Assembly (NCBI GenBank): GCA_013122435.1 | Contig: WYDT01000049.1 | Coordinates: forward strand, 1-51,157 | Source: Chloroflexi bacterium AL-N1 | GTDB taxonomy: Bacteria; Chloroflexota; Chloroflexia; Chloroflexales; Roseiflexaceae | DNA length: 51,157 nt | Direction of reading: 5' to 3' | Shown here: piece by piece, positions 42,471-50,965 of the stretch | Numbering within the stretch: the stretch's first letter is position 1 | How the letters are laid out: every line of letters begins with the position of its first letter | Program-made: the position numbers and the translations under genes | The notes under the pieces: generated by a model | Told to the model about the DNA's origin: nothing | What the model saw: the letters and a program-made list of their open reading frames with translations, nothing else | Databases searched by the model: none

Positions 42471-43313
42471 TTAATTTAAAGTGATGATATGTTCGGCGAT
42501 GGCGCGGGCCTGTAACCGCAAAGTTGGCAGGTCTGGGGCATTGTAGACGTTTTCAGCATAATATTCGAGATCCATGAGTGCGAGGTGGTACAATTGTAGA
42601 CGCGCACGCAATATACCACGATCTCGTAACTCCTGGAAATTGTGCGGGTCGATCAGCAGGATCCGTTCAACTGCCCCAAGCGCACGCTCGAAGTTTTGAG
42701 AAGTAATATACGTATGCTTGAGATTTCGTAGCATGCGTTCGAGAATGGTGCGTTTGGGAGGAGGTTCCATAATTGCCGAGATCGTCTCAGGTGCAATGTC
42801 ACCATAAGCTGCGGTAATCTGCGCCTCACACTCCGCGTAACTCCATAATCGACCACGATGAAATGGATCAATATAGATATCGCCGACCGGGTCGCTATAG
42901 CGGACAAGAAAATGACCTGGTAGCGCTACCCCGCTTATCGGGAGTTGGAGCTGCCTGCCGATTTCTATGTAGAGAATGGAGAGCGTGATTGGTAGCCCAA
43001 CGCGTGTGGTAAGCACCTGATCTAAAAAGCTATTTGCTGGATCCTGGTAGTTCATTTCATTCCCATGAAACCCAAGTTGCTCAAAGAGATGGTGATTCAA
43101 GACCTTGACACGGTCGGATGCTGTAGTTGCCTGATCAATCTCAGGGCGGAGGTGTTGTGCTATATGTTGTAATTCTCTCAGTGTTTGCTCGGGATCACCA
43201 GCCTCCTGATCTTCCTGGGCAATATAAAGCGCCGCCAGTGCGAGATCAAGCCTGGATTCTGGCTGATACATAAGCTGCTGAAAGAGTTGTCGAGCATTAA
43301 TTTGGTTCCCCAT
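42471..43313 (-). CDS. SirB1-type transglutaminase-like protein with TPR region
   Basis: The product of about 280 residues has the SirB1 N-terminal transglutaminase-like domain: LDLALAALYIAQEDQ, NSFLDQVLTTRVGLPITLSILYIEIGRQL, then PGHFLVRY and DIYIDPFHRGRLW, which carry the His and Asp of the fold. The Cys expected in active transglutaminases is replaced in the segment GLPITLS, as is usual for SirB1 proteins, so enzymatic activity is doubtful. A TPR-like helical tail follows (ITSQNFERALGAVERILLIDP). It is convergent with the ALDH-like gene (24 bp apart) and divergent from the histidine kinase. Confidence 0.85.
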   Translation of the reverse strand: MGNQINARQLFQQLMYQPESRLDLALAALYIAQEDQEAGDPEQTLRELQHIAQHLRPEIDQATTASDRVKVLNHHLFEQLGFHGNEMNYQDPANSFLDQVLTTRVGLPITLSILYIEIGRQLQLPISGVALPGHFLVRYSDPVGDIYIDPFHRGRLWSYAECEAQITAAYGDIAPETISAIMEPPPKRTILERMLRNLKHTYITSQNFERALGAVERILLIDPHNFQELRDRGILRARLQLYHLALMDLEYYAENVYNAPDLPTLRLQARAIAEHIITLN

Positions 43314-43347
43314 AAGCACATATCATAACATAATCGTTGGGTATCGC

Positions 43348-43376
43348 TTTCATAGAATCTTGCTCCGTGCTATAAT
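43348..43376 (+). promoter_or_regulatory. Promoter of the histidine kinase gene
   Basis: TTTCAT (43348-43353), 17 bp, and TGCTATAAT with a perfect TATAAT (43371-43376) form an extended -10 promoter about 65 bp ahead of the start. Confidence 0.55.
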
Positions 43377-43442
43377 CTGTTAGTAATAGTATCGTTGCCA
43401 CTTTTAATTCATGTTTAACTATTAATAGTTGTGGGTTGTCAG

Positions 43443-45722
43443 ATGCATGTAGACACATCACAATACCCAAGTCACAGGTACAATCAAGTGGGAGATGATG
43501 AGTTGCAGAGAATAACTTTGCATAATGTACTTGCTCTGTCGTCGCATTTAAGTACTTTGTTAGATTTTGATGAATTGGTGCAGTGTCTGCCAGATCGCGT
43601 TGTTGATGCAGCCTCGACAGTTCAAGCATGTGTGCTATGGCTTTACCATCCCCACCAACAGCTACTTCAGGTAGCGTCTTTCCATGGCGCTATCTTTGAG
43701 GCACAACGAAAAGCTATCAATACAATACAGTTACGTTCCGGTGAAGGCTTACCCGGTACGGTGTTTAAGAGCAAAACCGCGATCCTGATTGAAAATAGCC
43801 ATCATTACCGCGAAAAAAGTGGGAACATTCACTATCGTAATGAGCTGTATGTGCGTGCGTTACTCGATCAGATACCCTATGAATCTCATATTGCATTGGT
43901 TCCCTTATGTACTGGAAACAAGGTTCTTGGTGTATTAGAAGTTTTGAACCTGGATGCACAGTCTCCATTACAACCGCTGGATCTTCATATACTTCAGACG
44001 TTTGCGAATCTTATTGCCGGTGCATTAGAAAATGCAGATCTCCATACGCGTATGCAGGAAAATCAGCAACGACTTGAGGGCTTTGGGGCGATTGGAACGG
44101 CAGTTAGCGCCGCAGCTGATCTTGATGAGTTAATGGAGAACGTTCTGGATGTGATGTTAGGTTTAGTCAATACGTCCTCTGGGATGATACTCTTATTCAA
44201 TCCCGCTCTGTCTACCCTGAATACTGGGGCTTATCGAGATGTTCCTGATCAGTACAGAGAAGTATATGAGTATATGTTGGTATCTGAGTCTTCCTGTGAG
44301 GAAGCTGTGCGTTATGGACAGCCGATCTGTCGACCACTGCTGACAGAAACGCATGAGCAAATACTGCTGGATCATCAGCTTGAAAGCGCAGTTTACCTTC
44401 CGTTGTTGGCTGGTGGCACTGTCACTGGGGTCGTTTGTCTCTATGGTGATGAATCATTGTATGCGCGGGTCAACGTCCAATCGCTTATGATGATGGGGAG
44501 TCTGGTAGGGTTTGCCATTGCAAACGTCATACTCTACTACGATAGTAACAATGAGCGGCGTCGCTTGATGACCGTTATCAACAGTATTGCTGAAGGTGTT
44601 GCATTATGTGATGGGCAGGGCCGATTGGTGCTCGCTAACGAAACAGCGTTATCGCTCCTGTCGCTTGAGAGGATTCCGACGCAGCAATCTCTGAACGAAA
44701 TGCCTGATTTTTATGCAGTTCGTAATCTTGAGGGTGTGCCACTCCCCGTTGAAGAATTCCCGCTGGCTCTAGCACTCTCTGGTAAGATATTTTATGATTA
44801 CCGTATTCTGGTGTATGGGGCGAGTGGACAAGATACGGTTATGAGTTTTACGGGGGCCCCCGTCTATGATGAAAATCGCGTCCCCGATGGTGCCGTGGTG
44901 GTCTTTCGTGATGTGACGAGATCACAAAAGGTTGAGCGGGCGAAAGACGATTTTCTGGCAGTTGCTGCACATGAATTACGTAGCCCACTGGCTGCGGTAC
45001 GTAGTTATGCCGATCTTCTGGTAAAACGTGAGAAGAGTCGTGGTGAAGAACATGCCAACGAATTACGTGGTGTGACCATTCTGGCGCAGCAAGTGACACA
45101 CATGTTGCATATGGTTGATAGCCTTCTGGATGTTTCACGCCTCGATGCGGATCTCTTACGGCTCGATCTCCAAGAGGTAGAATTGGTCTCACTGATTCAT
45201 CAGGTCTGTCAGCAACAAAGTCATTCTGCCAATCAACATGAATTACATATGGTCTGTGCCCAACAAGAGCTCACCATCACATGTGATCAGATGCGGATTC
45301 GCCAGGTTCTCACCAATCTGGTCAGCAACGCTATTCGGTACAGCGCTGCTGGTACACAAATCGATATTTTCCTTACGTATGAAAGTGTCAATCAGCTGGT
45401 TACATATAATAGTGGATTTTTGAAGTCTTTTGATGATCGTGCTGCTCCTGATTCTGAAACCACCATGGTGTTGATCGCTGTGCGTGATCAGGGTGTTGGT
45501 ATGTCAGAAGAGCAATTATCAAAGTTATTCAAGCGTTATGCACGTGGCGAAGAACGGCACACTGAAGGTCTTGGTATTGGGCTATACCTTAGTCGCGAAT
45601 TTGTGGTGCGCCATCAAGGAGCTATCTGGGCTGAGAGTGTGCCGGGTCGGGGTAGTACCTTCTTTGTTGCCATTCCCATGGATCATCCGCATCCAACGGA
45701 TCTTGATTATCCCAGTACATGA
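43443..45722 (+). CDS. Sensor histidine kinase with GAF-GAF-PAS domains
   Basis: The product of about 759 residues has no transmembrane segment and should be soluble. Two GAF domains come first (about 40-195 and 220-365), then a PAS domain (about 375-495: INSIAEGVALCDGQGRLVLAN), a HisKA dimerisation helix with phospho-acceptor His510 in AVAAHELRSPLAAV, and a HATPase domain with RQVLTNLVSNAIRYS, VRDQGVGM and GLGIGLYLSREFV. It probably senses a small ligand or redox cue through the GAF domains. No receiver gene is adjacent; the nearest regulator in the window (31624) has a degenerate receiver. The start is either ATG 43443 or GTG 43431; neither has a strong ribosome site. Confidence 0.93.
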   Translation: MHVDTSQYPSHRYNQVGDDELQRITLHNVLALSSHLSTLLDFDELVQCLPDRVVDAASTVQACVLWLYHPHQQLLQVASFHGAIFEAQRKAINTIQLRSGEGLPGTVFKSKTAILIENSHHYREKSGNIHYRNELYVRALLDQIPYESHIALVPLCTGNKVLGVLEVLNLDAQSPLQPLDLHILQTFANLIAGALENADLHTRMQENQQRLEGFGAIGTAVSAAADLDELMENVLDVMLGLVNTSSGMILLFNPALSTLNTGAYRDVPDQYREVYEYMLVSESSCEEAVRYGQPICRPLLTETHEQILLDHQLESAVYLPLLAGGTVTGVVCLYGDESLYARVNVQSLMMMGSLVGFAIANVILYYDSNNERRRLMTVINSIAEGVALCDGQGRLVLANETALSLLSLERIPTQQSLNEMPDFYAVRNLEGVPLPVEEFPLALALSGKIFYDYRILVYGASGQDTVMSFTGAPVYDENRVPDGAVVVFRDVTRSQKVERAKDDFLAVAAHELRSPLAAVRSYADLLVKREKSRGEEHANELRGVTILAQQVTHMLHMVDSLLDVSRLDADLLRLDLQEVELVSLIHQVCQQQSHSANQHELHMVCAQQELTITCDQMRIRQVLTNLVSNAIRYSAAGTQIDIFLTYESVNQLVTYNSGFLKSFDDRAAPDSETTMVLIAVRDQGVGMSEEQLSKLFKRYARGEERHTEGLGIGLYLSREFVVRHQGAIWAESVPGRGSTFFVAIPMDHPHPTDLDYPST

Positions 45723-45765
45723 CATTGTTCAAAACAAGCTTTTACCTAGTAAGATGAGGTGACTG

Positions 45766-46836
45766 ATGCAGTGGAAAGAGTATATTAGCCATTTGCCGCC
45801 TTACAAACCTCCGAAACTTATTGCACAACAGCCAGCTGGCACAGTCAAACTCTCATCGAATGAGAATCCACTGGGCCCCTCACCTACTGCTATTGCTGCC
45901 ATTCAGGAAGCCGCTGCAAATGTCTTTCGCTATCCTGATGCCGGGTCATTGCTCCTTCGCCAGGCGCTGGCTGATCGTTATCACATGACACCTGATATGG
46001 TTATGTGTACAAATGGCTCAGATGAGATGGTCTTTTTGCTTTGTTTTGCCTTTTTGCGCGAAGGTGATGAGGCCGTTATGTCCAATGGAAGCTTTATTAG
46101 TTATGCTATGCGTACTGCCGGTATGGGAGCCACTGCCGTACGCGTACCATTGCGGGATTATATCCACGATCTCGAGGCAATGGCCGACGCGATCACCGCA
46201 AAGACCCATTTGGTATTTCTCTGCAACCCGAATAACCCTACTGGTACAACCAACAGTGCTGCTGAGGTTGCGCGGTTTCTCGAACGTGTGCCAGATCATG
46301 TATTAGTTGCTGTTGATGAAGCTTATGTCGAGTTTGTGGAACGCAGCGATTACCCCGATATGCTCAATGAGTTACGTCAAGGCCGTCAAAACATCGTGCT
46401 CTTACGCACCTTTGCTAAAATTCATGGTCTGGCCGGTTTACGTTTGGGGTATGCTTTTGCCTCACCTGAAGTCATCGCATACCTCGACCGTGCGCGTCCG
46501 GTGTTTAATGTCAATCTGATCGCGCAGGCTGCTGGGCTTGCAGCACTTGATGATGTCGCGCATGTTCAGCGTAGTCGCGCACATGCACAGGCTTGTCGTG
46601 CATATTTCACCACTGAATTGACTGCCTTAGGATTTACCCCGATCGCAAGTGAAACAAATTTTGTGGCGATTGATGTTGGCGATGATGCTGCTATGACGGC
46701 GGCGTTAATGGAACGTGGTTTTACGGTTTCGCCACTGTCTGGGTGGGGTTTGCCAGGGCATATTCGTATTTCCTTTGGCACAGATGAGGAAAACACACGC
46801 TTCTTTGCTGCATTGCGTGAGGTTGTTGATCGGTAG
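45766..46836 (+). CDS. hisC: Histidinol-phosphate aminotransferase HisC
   Basis: The 356-residue fold-I PLP aminotransferase has SSNENPLGPSP, YPDAGSLLLRQALAD, FLCNPNNPTGT, VDEAYVEF (Asp184) and the PLP-binding Lys218 in RTFAKIHGLAGLRLGY, followed by FNVNLIAQAA and the C-terminal HIRISFGT. These fit HisC, which transaminates imidazole acetol phosphate in histidine biosynthesis. Some HisC-like proteins act on aromatic amino acids instead. No other his genes are nearby. The ATG follows GAGGTGA; it starts 43 bp after the kinase stop, so some co-transcription is possible. Confidence 0.92.
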   Translation: MQWKEYISHLPPYKPPKLIAQQPAGTVKLSSNENPLGPSPTAIAAIQEAAANVFRYPDAGSLLLRQALADRYHMTPDMVMCTNGSDEMVFLLCFAFLREGDEAVMSNGSFISYAMRTAGMGATAVRVPLRDYIHDLEAMADAITAKTHLVFLCNPNNPTGTTNSAAEVARFLERVPDHVLVAVDEAYVEFVERSDYPDMLNELRQGRQNIVLLRTFAKIHGLAGLRLGYAFASPEVIAYLDRARPVFNVNLIAQAAGLAALDDVAHVQRSRAHAQACRAYFTTELTALGFTPIASETNFVAIDVGDDAAMTAALMERGFTVSPLSGWGLPGHIRISFGTDEENTRFFAALREVVDR

Positions 46837-46913
46837 TATCGAGTTCACTTTGTGTGTGCCCACAGTTTTGTATTCAGAATAGCTTTGTTGTGTAGTACAC
46901 CAGGGAGTGTTTC

Positions 46914-47756
46914 ATGTCACAGTCCCATACCTGCGGACCGTCTGCCTCTGCTCCTGCGGATCGTGTGGTAGCTGAGGTTGCTGTGACTGTCGATCAATGG
47001 CGTTCGAAACATCTTGTGATGAGTGGGGTTGGGGTACTTACTATTGCTTTCTTTTTGGTAGGTATTTTTTTCTTACCGCCACTCAGTAGGCTGGATCTGC
47101 CGCCCTTGTTCACTGACGCGACGTTACCAACTTCAACGCCTACCAGTATACCCACTGTGTCTGTACCAGAGTCAACACCGGCCCTGCTTGATGAAGAAAC
47201 AAGTATATTATGGCTACACGAAACCTTTGCAGATTCCAAAGTGAGTAGTTTGGATGCGGGAACGAACGACTATGCATCATTTGCGTTTGTTGATGAAGCG
47301 TATCGGATTACTGTTCAAGAATCAGATGCGTTTGTCTGGAGCCCGTGCGAAGGAACATTCACGGATGTGACGATCGCCACTGAATTGATCTTTACGGCAG
47401 GATCAGAAGCCACTGCGGCAGGCATTCTTTTCCGCTTTCAGGATGAGCATAATTTTTATTTTTTTAGCATTTCTGCTAATGGCTACTATGCCCTCGATCT
47501 CTTGCAAAATGGACGTTGGGAGTCATTAGTTGATTGGACGAGGACTGCACAGGTCAAGCCGTCCGGGGAGCCAAATCAGCTTCGTGTTGAGGTAGTTGAA
47601 GACTATATACGTTTGTACAGCAATGATGTGTTGCTGGATGTCATTAGTGATGATACATTTGATGATGGCAAAGTTGCTCTGGCGGTGAATACATTTGAAA
47701 AGAGTAATGTTACGATCTTTTTCGACAACCTGTTCATCTGGCGTGATGCGCTTTGA
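46914..47756 (+). CDS. Membrane-anchored concanavalin-fold (DUF1080-like) protein
   Basis: The 280-residue product has a cytoplasmic N-terminus of about 38 residues, one transmembrane helix (about 40-60), a Thr/Pro/Ser-rich stretch (about 70-92) and a C-terminal beta domain. That domain resembles the DUF1080/LamG jelly-roll: LHETFADSKVSS at its start, AGILFRFQDEHNFYFFSISANGYY in the middle and NVTIFFDNLFIW at the end. Such domains often bind sugars; catalytic residues are not evident. The ATG follows AGGGAG. No partner gene is clear. Confidence 0.7.
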   Translation: MSQSHTCGPSASAPADRVVAEVAVTVDQWRSKHLVMSGVGVLTIAFFLVGIFFLPPLSRLDLPPLFTDATLPTSTPTSIPTVSVPESTPALLDEETSILWLHETFADSKVSSLDAGTNDYASFAFVDEAYRITVQESDAFVWSPCEGTFTDVTIATELIFTAGSEATAAGILFRFQDEHNFYFFSISANGYYALDLLQNGRWESLVDWTRTAQVKPSGEPNQLRVEVVEDYIRLYSNDVLLDVISDDTFDDGKVALAVNTFEKSNVTIFFDNLFIWRDAL

Positions 47757-47790
47757 GACAGGATTTTATCGTTTTATTGTATGGCACATG

Positions 47791-47821
47791 TTGGCTCTAA
47801 CATGCATTAAGCCTGTATAAT
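47791..47821 (+). promoter_or_regulatory. Candidate promoter of the Gly-rich membrane protein gene
   Basis: TTGGCT (47791-47796), 19 bp, then a perfect TATAAT (47816-47821). CATGTT/AACATG (47787-47804), a 6-bp inverted repeat, overlaps the -35 region and could be an operator. Confidence 0.4.
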
Positions 47822-47864
47822 TATTAAACTAGCCAGACGTCACTTTTTATTGAAGGAGGCTGAT

Positions 47865-48428
47865 ATGCCAGGTTCGCTTAAATCAGGATTGCTTTTTGGT
47901 GGTATTGGTATCATTGTAATTATTGCTGGAAGTGCTGCAGGTTCATTTATTCCAATCGTCGGTCTTCTGTGTGGGCCTGTCATAGCTTCATTGGTTGGCT
48001 TAGGTGCTGGTTATTTTGGCGTCCAGTGGGGGAAGCATGAGGCAGGTGTGGGAACAGGGACAGTAGCTGGATTGCTCTCTGGTATCGGCCTCACCATCGG
48101 CGCAATGATCTTTTATGTAGGTGCAGTTACCTTTGTACAAACGATGCCAGAGTTCCAGATTCTGCTTGAAGAGGCTATGGCTGAGGCATTTGCTGCCCAA
48201 CCAGGTGCTGAATTGGATCCAGAGCAGCTACCAGCGCTCTTAGCCGTCGGAGGTTTGATAGCGGGCTTCTGTGTAGGTCTGATTTATCTTCTTTTTGCAC
48301 TTGGGTTTGGGGCGTTAGGCGGTTGGTTCGCAGTTCGCAATCGCCCACAATCATCGGAGTACAATCAACAACCGCCGATGTCGCCACCACCTTCGTCAGG
48401 TCCACCGCCGATGTCGCCCATGGGTTAA
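47865..48428 (+). CDS. Gly-rich multi-pass membrane protein with Pro-rich tail
   Basis: The 187-residue product starts MPGSLKSGLLFGG and has four hydrophobic, Gly-rich segments (about 8-28, 33-52, 66-92 and 120-152), an acidic loop between the third and fourth, and a polar Pro-rich tail (QQPPMSPPPSSGPPPMSPMG). The tail may interact with other proteins. I do not recognise the family beyond similarity to small bacterial membrane proteins with glycine-zipper helices. ATG 47865 follows GAAGGAGG, a strong ribosome site; the ATG at 47850 lies ahead of that site. Confidence 0.65.
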   Translation: MPGSLKSGLLFGGIGIIVIIAGSAAGSFIPIVGLLCGPVIASLVGLGAGYFGVQWGKHEAGVGTGTVAGLLSGIGLTIGAMIFYVGAVTFVQTMPEFQILLEEAMAEAFAAQPGAELDPEQLPALLAVGGLIAGFCVGLIYLLFALGFGALGGWFAVRNRPQSSEYNQQPPMSPPPSSGPPPMSPMG

Positions 48429-48437
48429 TCTTGTTTT

Positions 48438-48584
48438 AGCTTCCGGAAGCGATGTAAGGTCGAATCATGCGGAATCGCACCGCTAACCTTCGGTGTGTGT
48501 ACTTCTGGTATTTTGTTGTAGCTCATTGGAGAGCATCAGAAGCTATTGGTGCCGATAATTGTTGCTGTAAAGCTTCCGGAAGCT
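48438..48584. promoter_or_regulatory. Two copies of a GCTTCCGGAAGC palindrome
   Basis: AGCTTCCGGAAGC occurs at 48438-48450 and AGCTTCCGGAAGCT, a perfect 14-bp palindrome, at 48571-48584. The copies are 133 bp apart, in the spacer before the ECF sigma-factor gene. Two identical dyads about 13 helical turns apart suggest binding by a dimeric regulator with looping. The protein is unknown. Confidence 0.6.
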
Positions 48585-48660
48585 AATCGTTACCTTTTAC
48601 CACAAACCCCGTCTTACTATACAGACATGCTGTGAAGCGCTGAACAGCGAGGTTGTTGCT

Positions 48661-49209
48661 GTGAAAAACACAGACCTGGTCTCCGACACAATCCGAATGA
48701 ACGATGAGCAGTCTGATAGCCCGGCTTATGCAGAAGTAGCAGCACTTTATGAACAATTCTTCGATCCCATTTATCGTTACTGTTATCTTCGTTTGGGAAA
48801 TGCTACGCTAACCGAAGAAGCCGTCAGCGAGATTTTTCTCAAGGTGGTGCACAAGTTTCGTGGCTACCGAGGGGAGAATCTGTCAGGCTGGCTCTATCGG
48901 ATTGCACGTAACCAGATCATTGACAGTGCACGCAAACACCAACGTGAACACATTGACCCATTTGCCGATTGTGAGCATGTAGCGAGTTACGATACTCCCG
49001 AAGCTGCCGTTCTTTCCAAAGAGACTTTGGCTGCCCTGCGACGTGCCCTCGATGCACTCCCAAAAAAGCAGCGTGAAGTGATCGAACTATATATGGCAGG
49101 ATGGACTCTGGAGCAGACAGGGACCATGCTTGGTAAAAGTCCATCGGCCATCAAAATGCTACGGCATCGGGCCTTTACACGCTTAAGATCATTATTATCC
49201 GACGAGTAA
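48661..49209 (+). CDS. ECF-type RNA polymerase sigma factor
   Basis: The 182-residue product has sigma region 2 (about 25-95: LYEQFFDPIYRYCYLRLG, SEIFLKVVHKFRGYRGENLSGWLYRIARNQIID) and region 4 (about 118-178: ALRRALDALPKKQREVIELYMAGWTLEQTGTMLGKSPSAIKMLRHRAFTRL, quoted in part). It would direct RNA polymerase to a specific set of promoters. The start is GTG 48661 behind GAGGTTG; an internal ATG at 48697 is also possible. The membrane-anchored protein that follows after 19 bp is its likely anti-sigma partner. Confidence 0.9.
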   Translation: MKNTDLVSDTIRMNDEQSDSPAYAEVAALYEQFFDPIYRYCYLRLGNATLTEEAVSEIFLKVVHKFRGYRGENLSGWLYRIARNQIIDSARKHQREHIDPFADCEHVASYDTPEAAVLSKETLAALRRALDALPKKQREVIELYMAGWTLEQTGTMLGKSPSAIKMLRHRAFTRLRSLLSDE

Positions 49210-49228
49210 TATAATCAGAGGTGTGATT

Positions 49229-50101
49229 ATGCCACGCCATCGTAACCATCAGAATCACTCTGACGATCTGTCTGCCGAAGCTGCCGATGTTCCGCTACAG
49301 GATGATGCGGATACTCCAGCATTCATACAGCACATGGTGGCTTTTCGTGACATCCAACCGCCGATGGATTTGAAACAACAGTTAAAGGAGCAGATGATGG
49401 AACAATATGTACAACAATCACAGAGACATAGCAAAGACAAAGGTAGGTTTGCTCTTTTTCAGCGACCACGTGCCATAGGTTTGGGGGTCGCGCTAGCATT
49501 AGTCCTTCTCGTAGGTGCTTCTATCACTATTCCGCCGGTACGTGCATCGATGGTAGCTATCTATCAATATATGGGGATATTGTTTGTCAATACCGAAGCT
49601 ATGCGTGATACAAACACAAGCATGGAAGTTCCTATAGTTGAAAGTACGCCTATCGGCTTGACGCTAGAGCAGGCCCAGGAACAGGTCTCATTCCATATTG
49701 GTGTACCGGAGAAGTTGCCTGAAGAACTAAAATTGGTTCATATCAGCACAAGTGAACAAAATGTGTTTCTAAAATATCATCCATCTCATAATTCTAATAC
49801 ACAGGATACCCCTGAGATTCTTTTAAGAATAAGGACTGATATGCGTTCTGGACCATTTCTCCCTGATTCACGTCGCGAAGATGTACAGGTCCATCAAAAT
49901 CCAGCGGTATTTGTACATGGAGGCTGGAATGATGCTGAGCAGGGTGATCCCGATACGATCATGGGGGATCTGGCCTGGGACGACAGTATTGATACAAATT
50001 GGTTGCTTTGGGAAGTTGGTGATGTTACCTATTGGATGGAAACACGCAACATGCCTTTGAGTCGTGTGGAAGTCATCGAGATTGCCGAGTCAATAAAATA
50101 A
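49229..50101 (+). CDS. Membrane-anchored putative anti-sigma factor (DUF4367-like)
   Basis: The 290-residue product has a cytoplasmic N-terminal part of about 85 residues, with Asp/Glu- and His-rich stretches and a helical segment (FIQHMVAFRDIQPPMDLKQQLKEQM) that could bind the sigma factor. One transmembrane helix follows (about 88-108), then an outer domain of DUF4367 type, with LTLEQAQEQVSFHIGVPEKLPE and the final WMETRNMPLSRVEVIEIAESIK. It follows the ECF sigma gene by 19 bp, the normal place for a cognate anti-sigma factor. No zinc-binding HxxxCxxC motif is seen, so it is not a ZAS-type protein. ATG 49229 follows AGAGGTG. Confidence 0.75.
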   Translation: MPRHRNHQNHSDDLSAEAADVPLQDDADTPAFIQHMVAFRDIQPPMDLKQQLKEQMMEQYVQQSQRHSKDKGRFALFQRPRAIGLGVALALVLLVGASITIPPVRASMVAIYQYMGILFVNTEAMRDTNTSMEVPIVESTPIGLTLEQAQEQVSFHIGVPEKLPEELKLVHISTSEQNVFLKYHPSHNSNTQDTPEILLRIRTDMRSGPFLPDSRREDVQVHQNPAVFVHGGWNDAEQGDPDTIMGDLAWDDSIDTNWLLWEVGDVTYWMETRNMPLSRVEVIEIAESIK

Positions 50102-50114
50102 TTAGCCAAAAGAG

Positions 50115-50150
50115 CTATGATGGCGGGATACAAGGATCGTGCCATCATAG
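50115..50150. terminator. Terminator hairpin between convergent genes
   Basis: CTATGATGGC (50115-50124) pairs perfectly with GCCATCATAG (50141-50150) over a 16-nt loop. It lies 13 bp after the anti-sigma stop and 30 bp from the convergent secreted-protein stop. TCTTGTT follows on the plus strand. Confidence 0.7.
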
Positions 50151-50179
50151 TCTTGTTCAAAATTGTAGAACGGAGTATA

Positions 50180-50785
50180 TTATCCAGTAATACGCCAAGA
50201 TGAAGTACGCTGATTCATACCTGAAGGTGGAACACCCATATCAGCGCAATTGGGCGTGCAGAAGATGCGATCACCTGTCCAACTTGTTCCATCATAATGC
50301 TCAAATACTTTGCAAGAAGCATGCATAATTCGGGCTGACTGGATGACATTATTCCACCCACTTTCCATGGATGGTCGACCATAACTGTATCCATTACAAG
50401 CATCACTGTTTGCTGTCGCTCTTGAGAAACTATCCCATCCTGCTTGTGGATCGGTACGGTAATTGACTAACTCATATTGGATACCAAGCAGTGTTGAACC
50501 TGAGATGGCTGCAATATGATCGGCCATCTCTTGTGTTAATTCATATGGTTTTGTGTCGTGTGGTACCACAACCTGACCCTTAGAAAGATACTCTATCACT
50601 TCGGCAAAGGTTGCAAAACATTGGAAATCCTTAACAACAGAAGCAGTTTCACCTGGACGGATAGGGTCAAGAATTTCGATGCACGAACCTGATATTTCCT
50701 GTTTAGCAGCCAAAGTTGTTGATTGACCCCCAAATGATATAAATAGCGTACAAACACATATAGCCACGAATAGTCGACATAACAT
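50180..50785 (-). CDS. Secreted protein with crystallin-like C-terminal region
   Basis: The 201-residue product has a signal peptide (about residues 1-27, ending TLAA). The mature part contains six Cys residues, which could form disulfides outside the cell. The C-terminal 60 residues (NNVIQSARI, CKVFEHYDGTSWTGD and MNQRTSSWRITG) resemble one beta/gamma-crystallin or peptidase-inhibitor I36 motif, which often binds calcium or inhibits metalloproteases. The rest is unrecognised. Function is not established. It stands alone next to the mobile element at the window edge. Confidence 0.6.
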   Translation of the reverse strand: MLCRLFVAICVCTLFISFGGQSTTLAAKQEISGSCIEILDPIRPGETASVVKDFQCFATFAEVIEYLSKGQVVVPHDTKPYELTQEMADHIAAISGSTLLGIQYELVNYRTDPQAGWDSFSRATANSDACNGYSYGRPSMESGWNNVIQSARIMHASCKVFEHYDGTSWTGDRIFCTPNCADMGVPPSGMNQRTSSWRITG

Positions 50786-50865
50786 AGTTTACTCCTTAAC
50801 TAAGAATAGTTGTTTACAATCAATAATCTTATGCGCGTAAACGCCATGATGAGGTTCTGTTATTC

Positions 50866-50965
50866 ATAAAAAATGCGGCAGGAAACCGCTGCCTTCAGGC
50901 ACGCGGAGGAATGCCGCGCCTCCTTTCGTCGTGCACAAACGTTCGGTTTGTGGTACCCTGTCTTT
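50866..50965 (+). mobile_element. Probable left end of an IS200/IS605-family element
   Basis: Composition changes sharply at about 50865, from AT-rich to GC-rich with dense hairpins: CGCGG/CCGCG around 50902-50918 and CACAAAC/GTTTGTG (50934-50940 with 50946-50952), the latter 13 bp ahead of the tnpB start. Subterminal hairpins at the left end are typical of single-strand transposing elements of this family. The exact boundary is not certain. Confidence 0.55.

Noticed and set aside
43297..43629. 110-codon minus-strand frame overlapping the histidine kinase start
   Set aside because: It is antisense to the first GAF region and the kinase promoter, with no domain signature.
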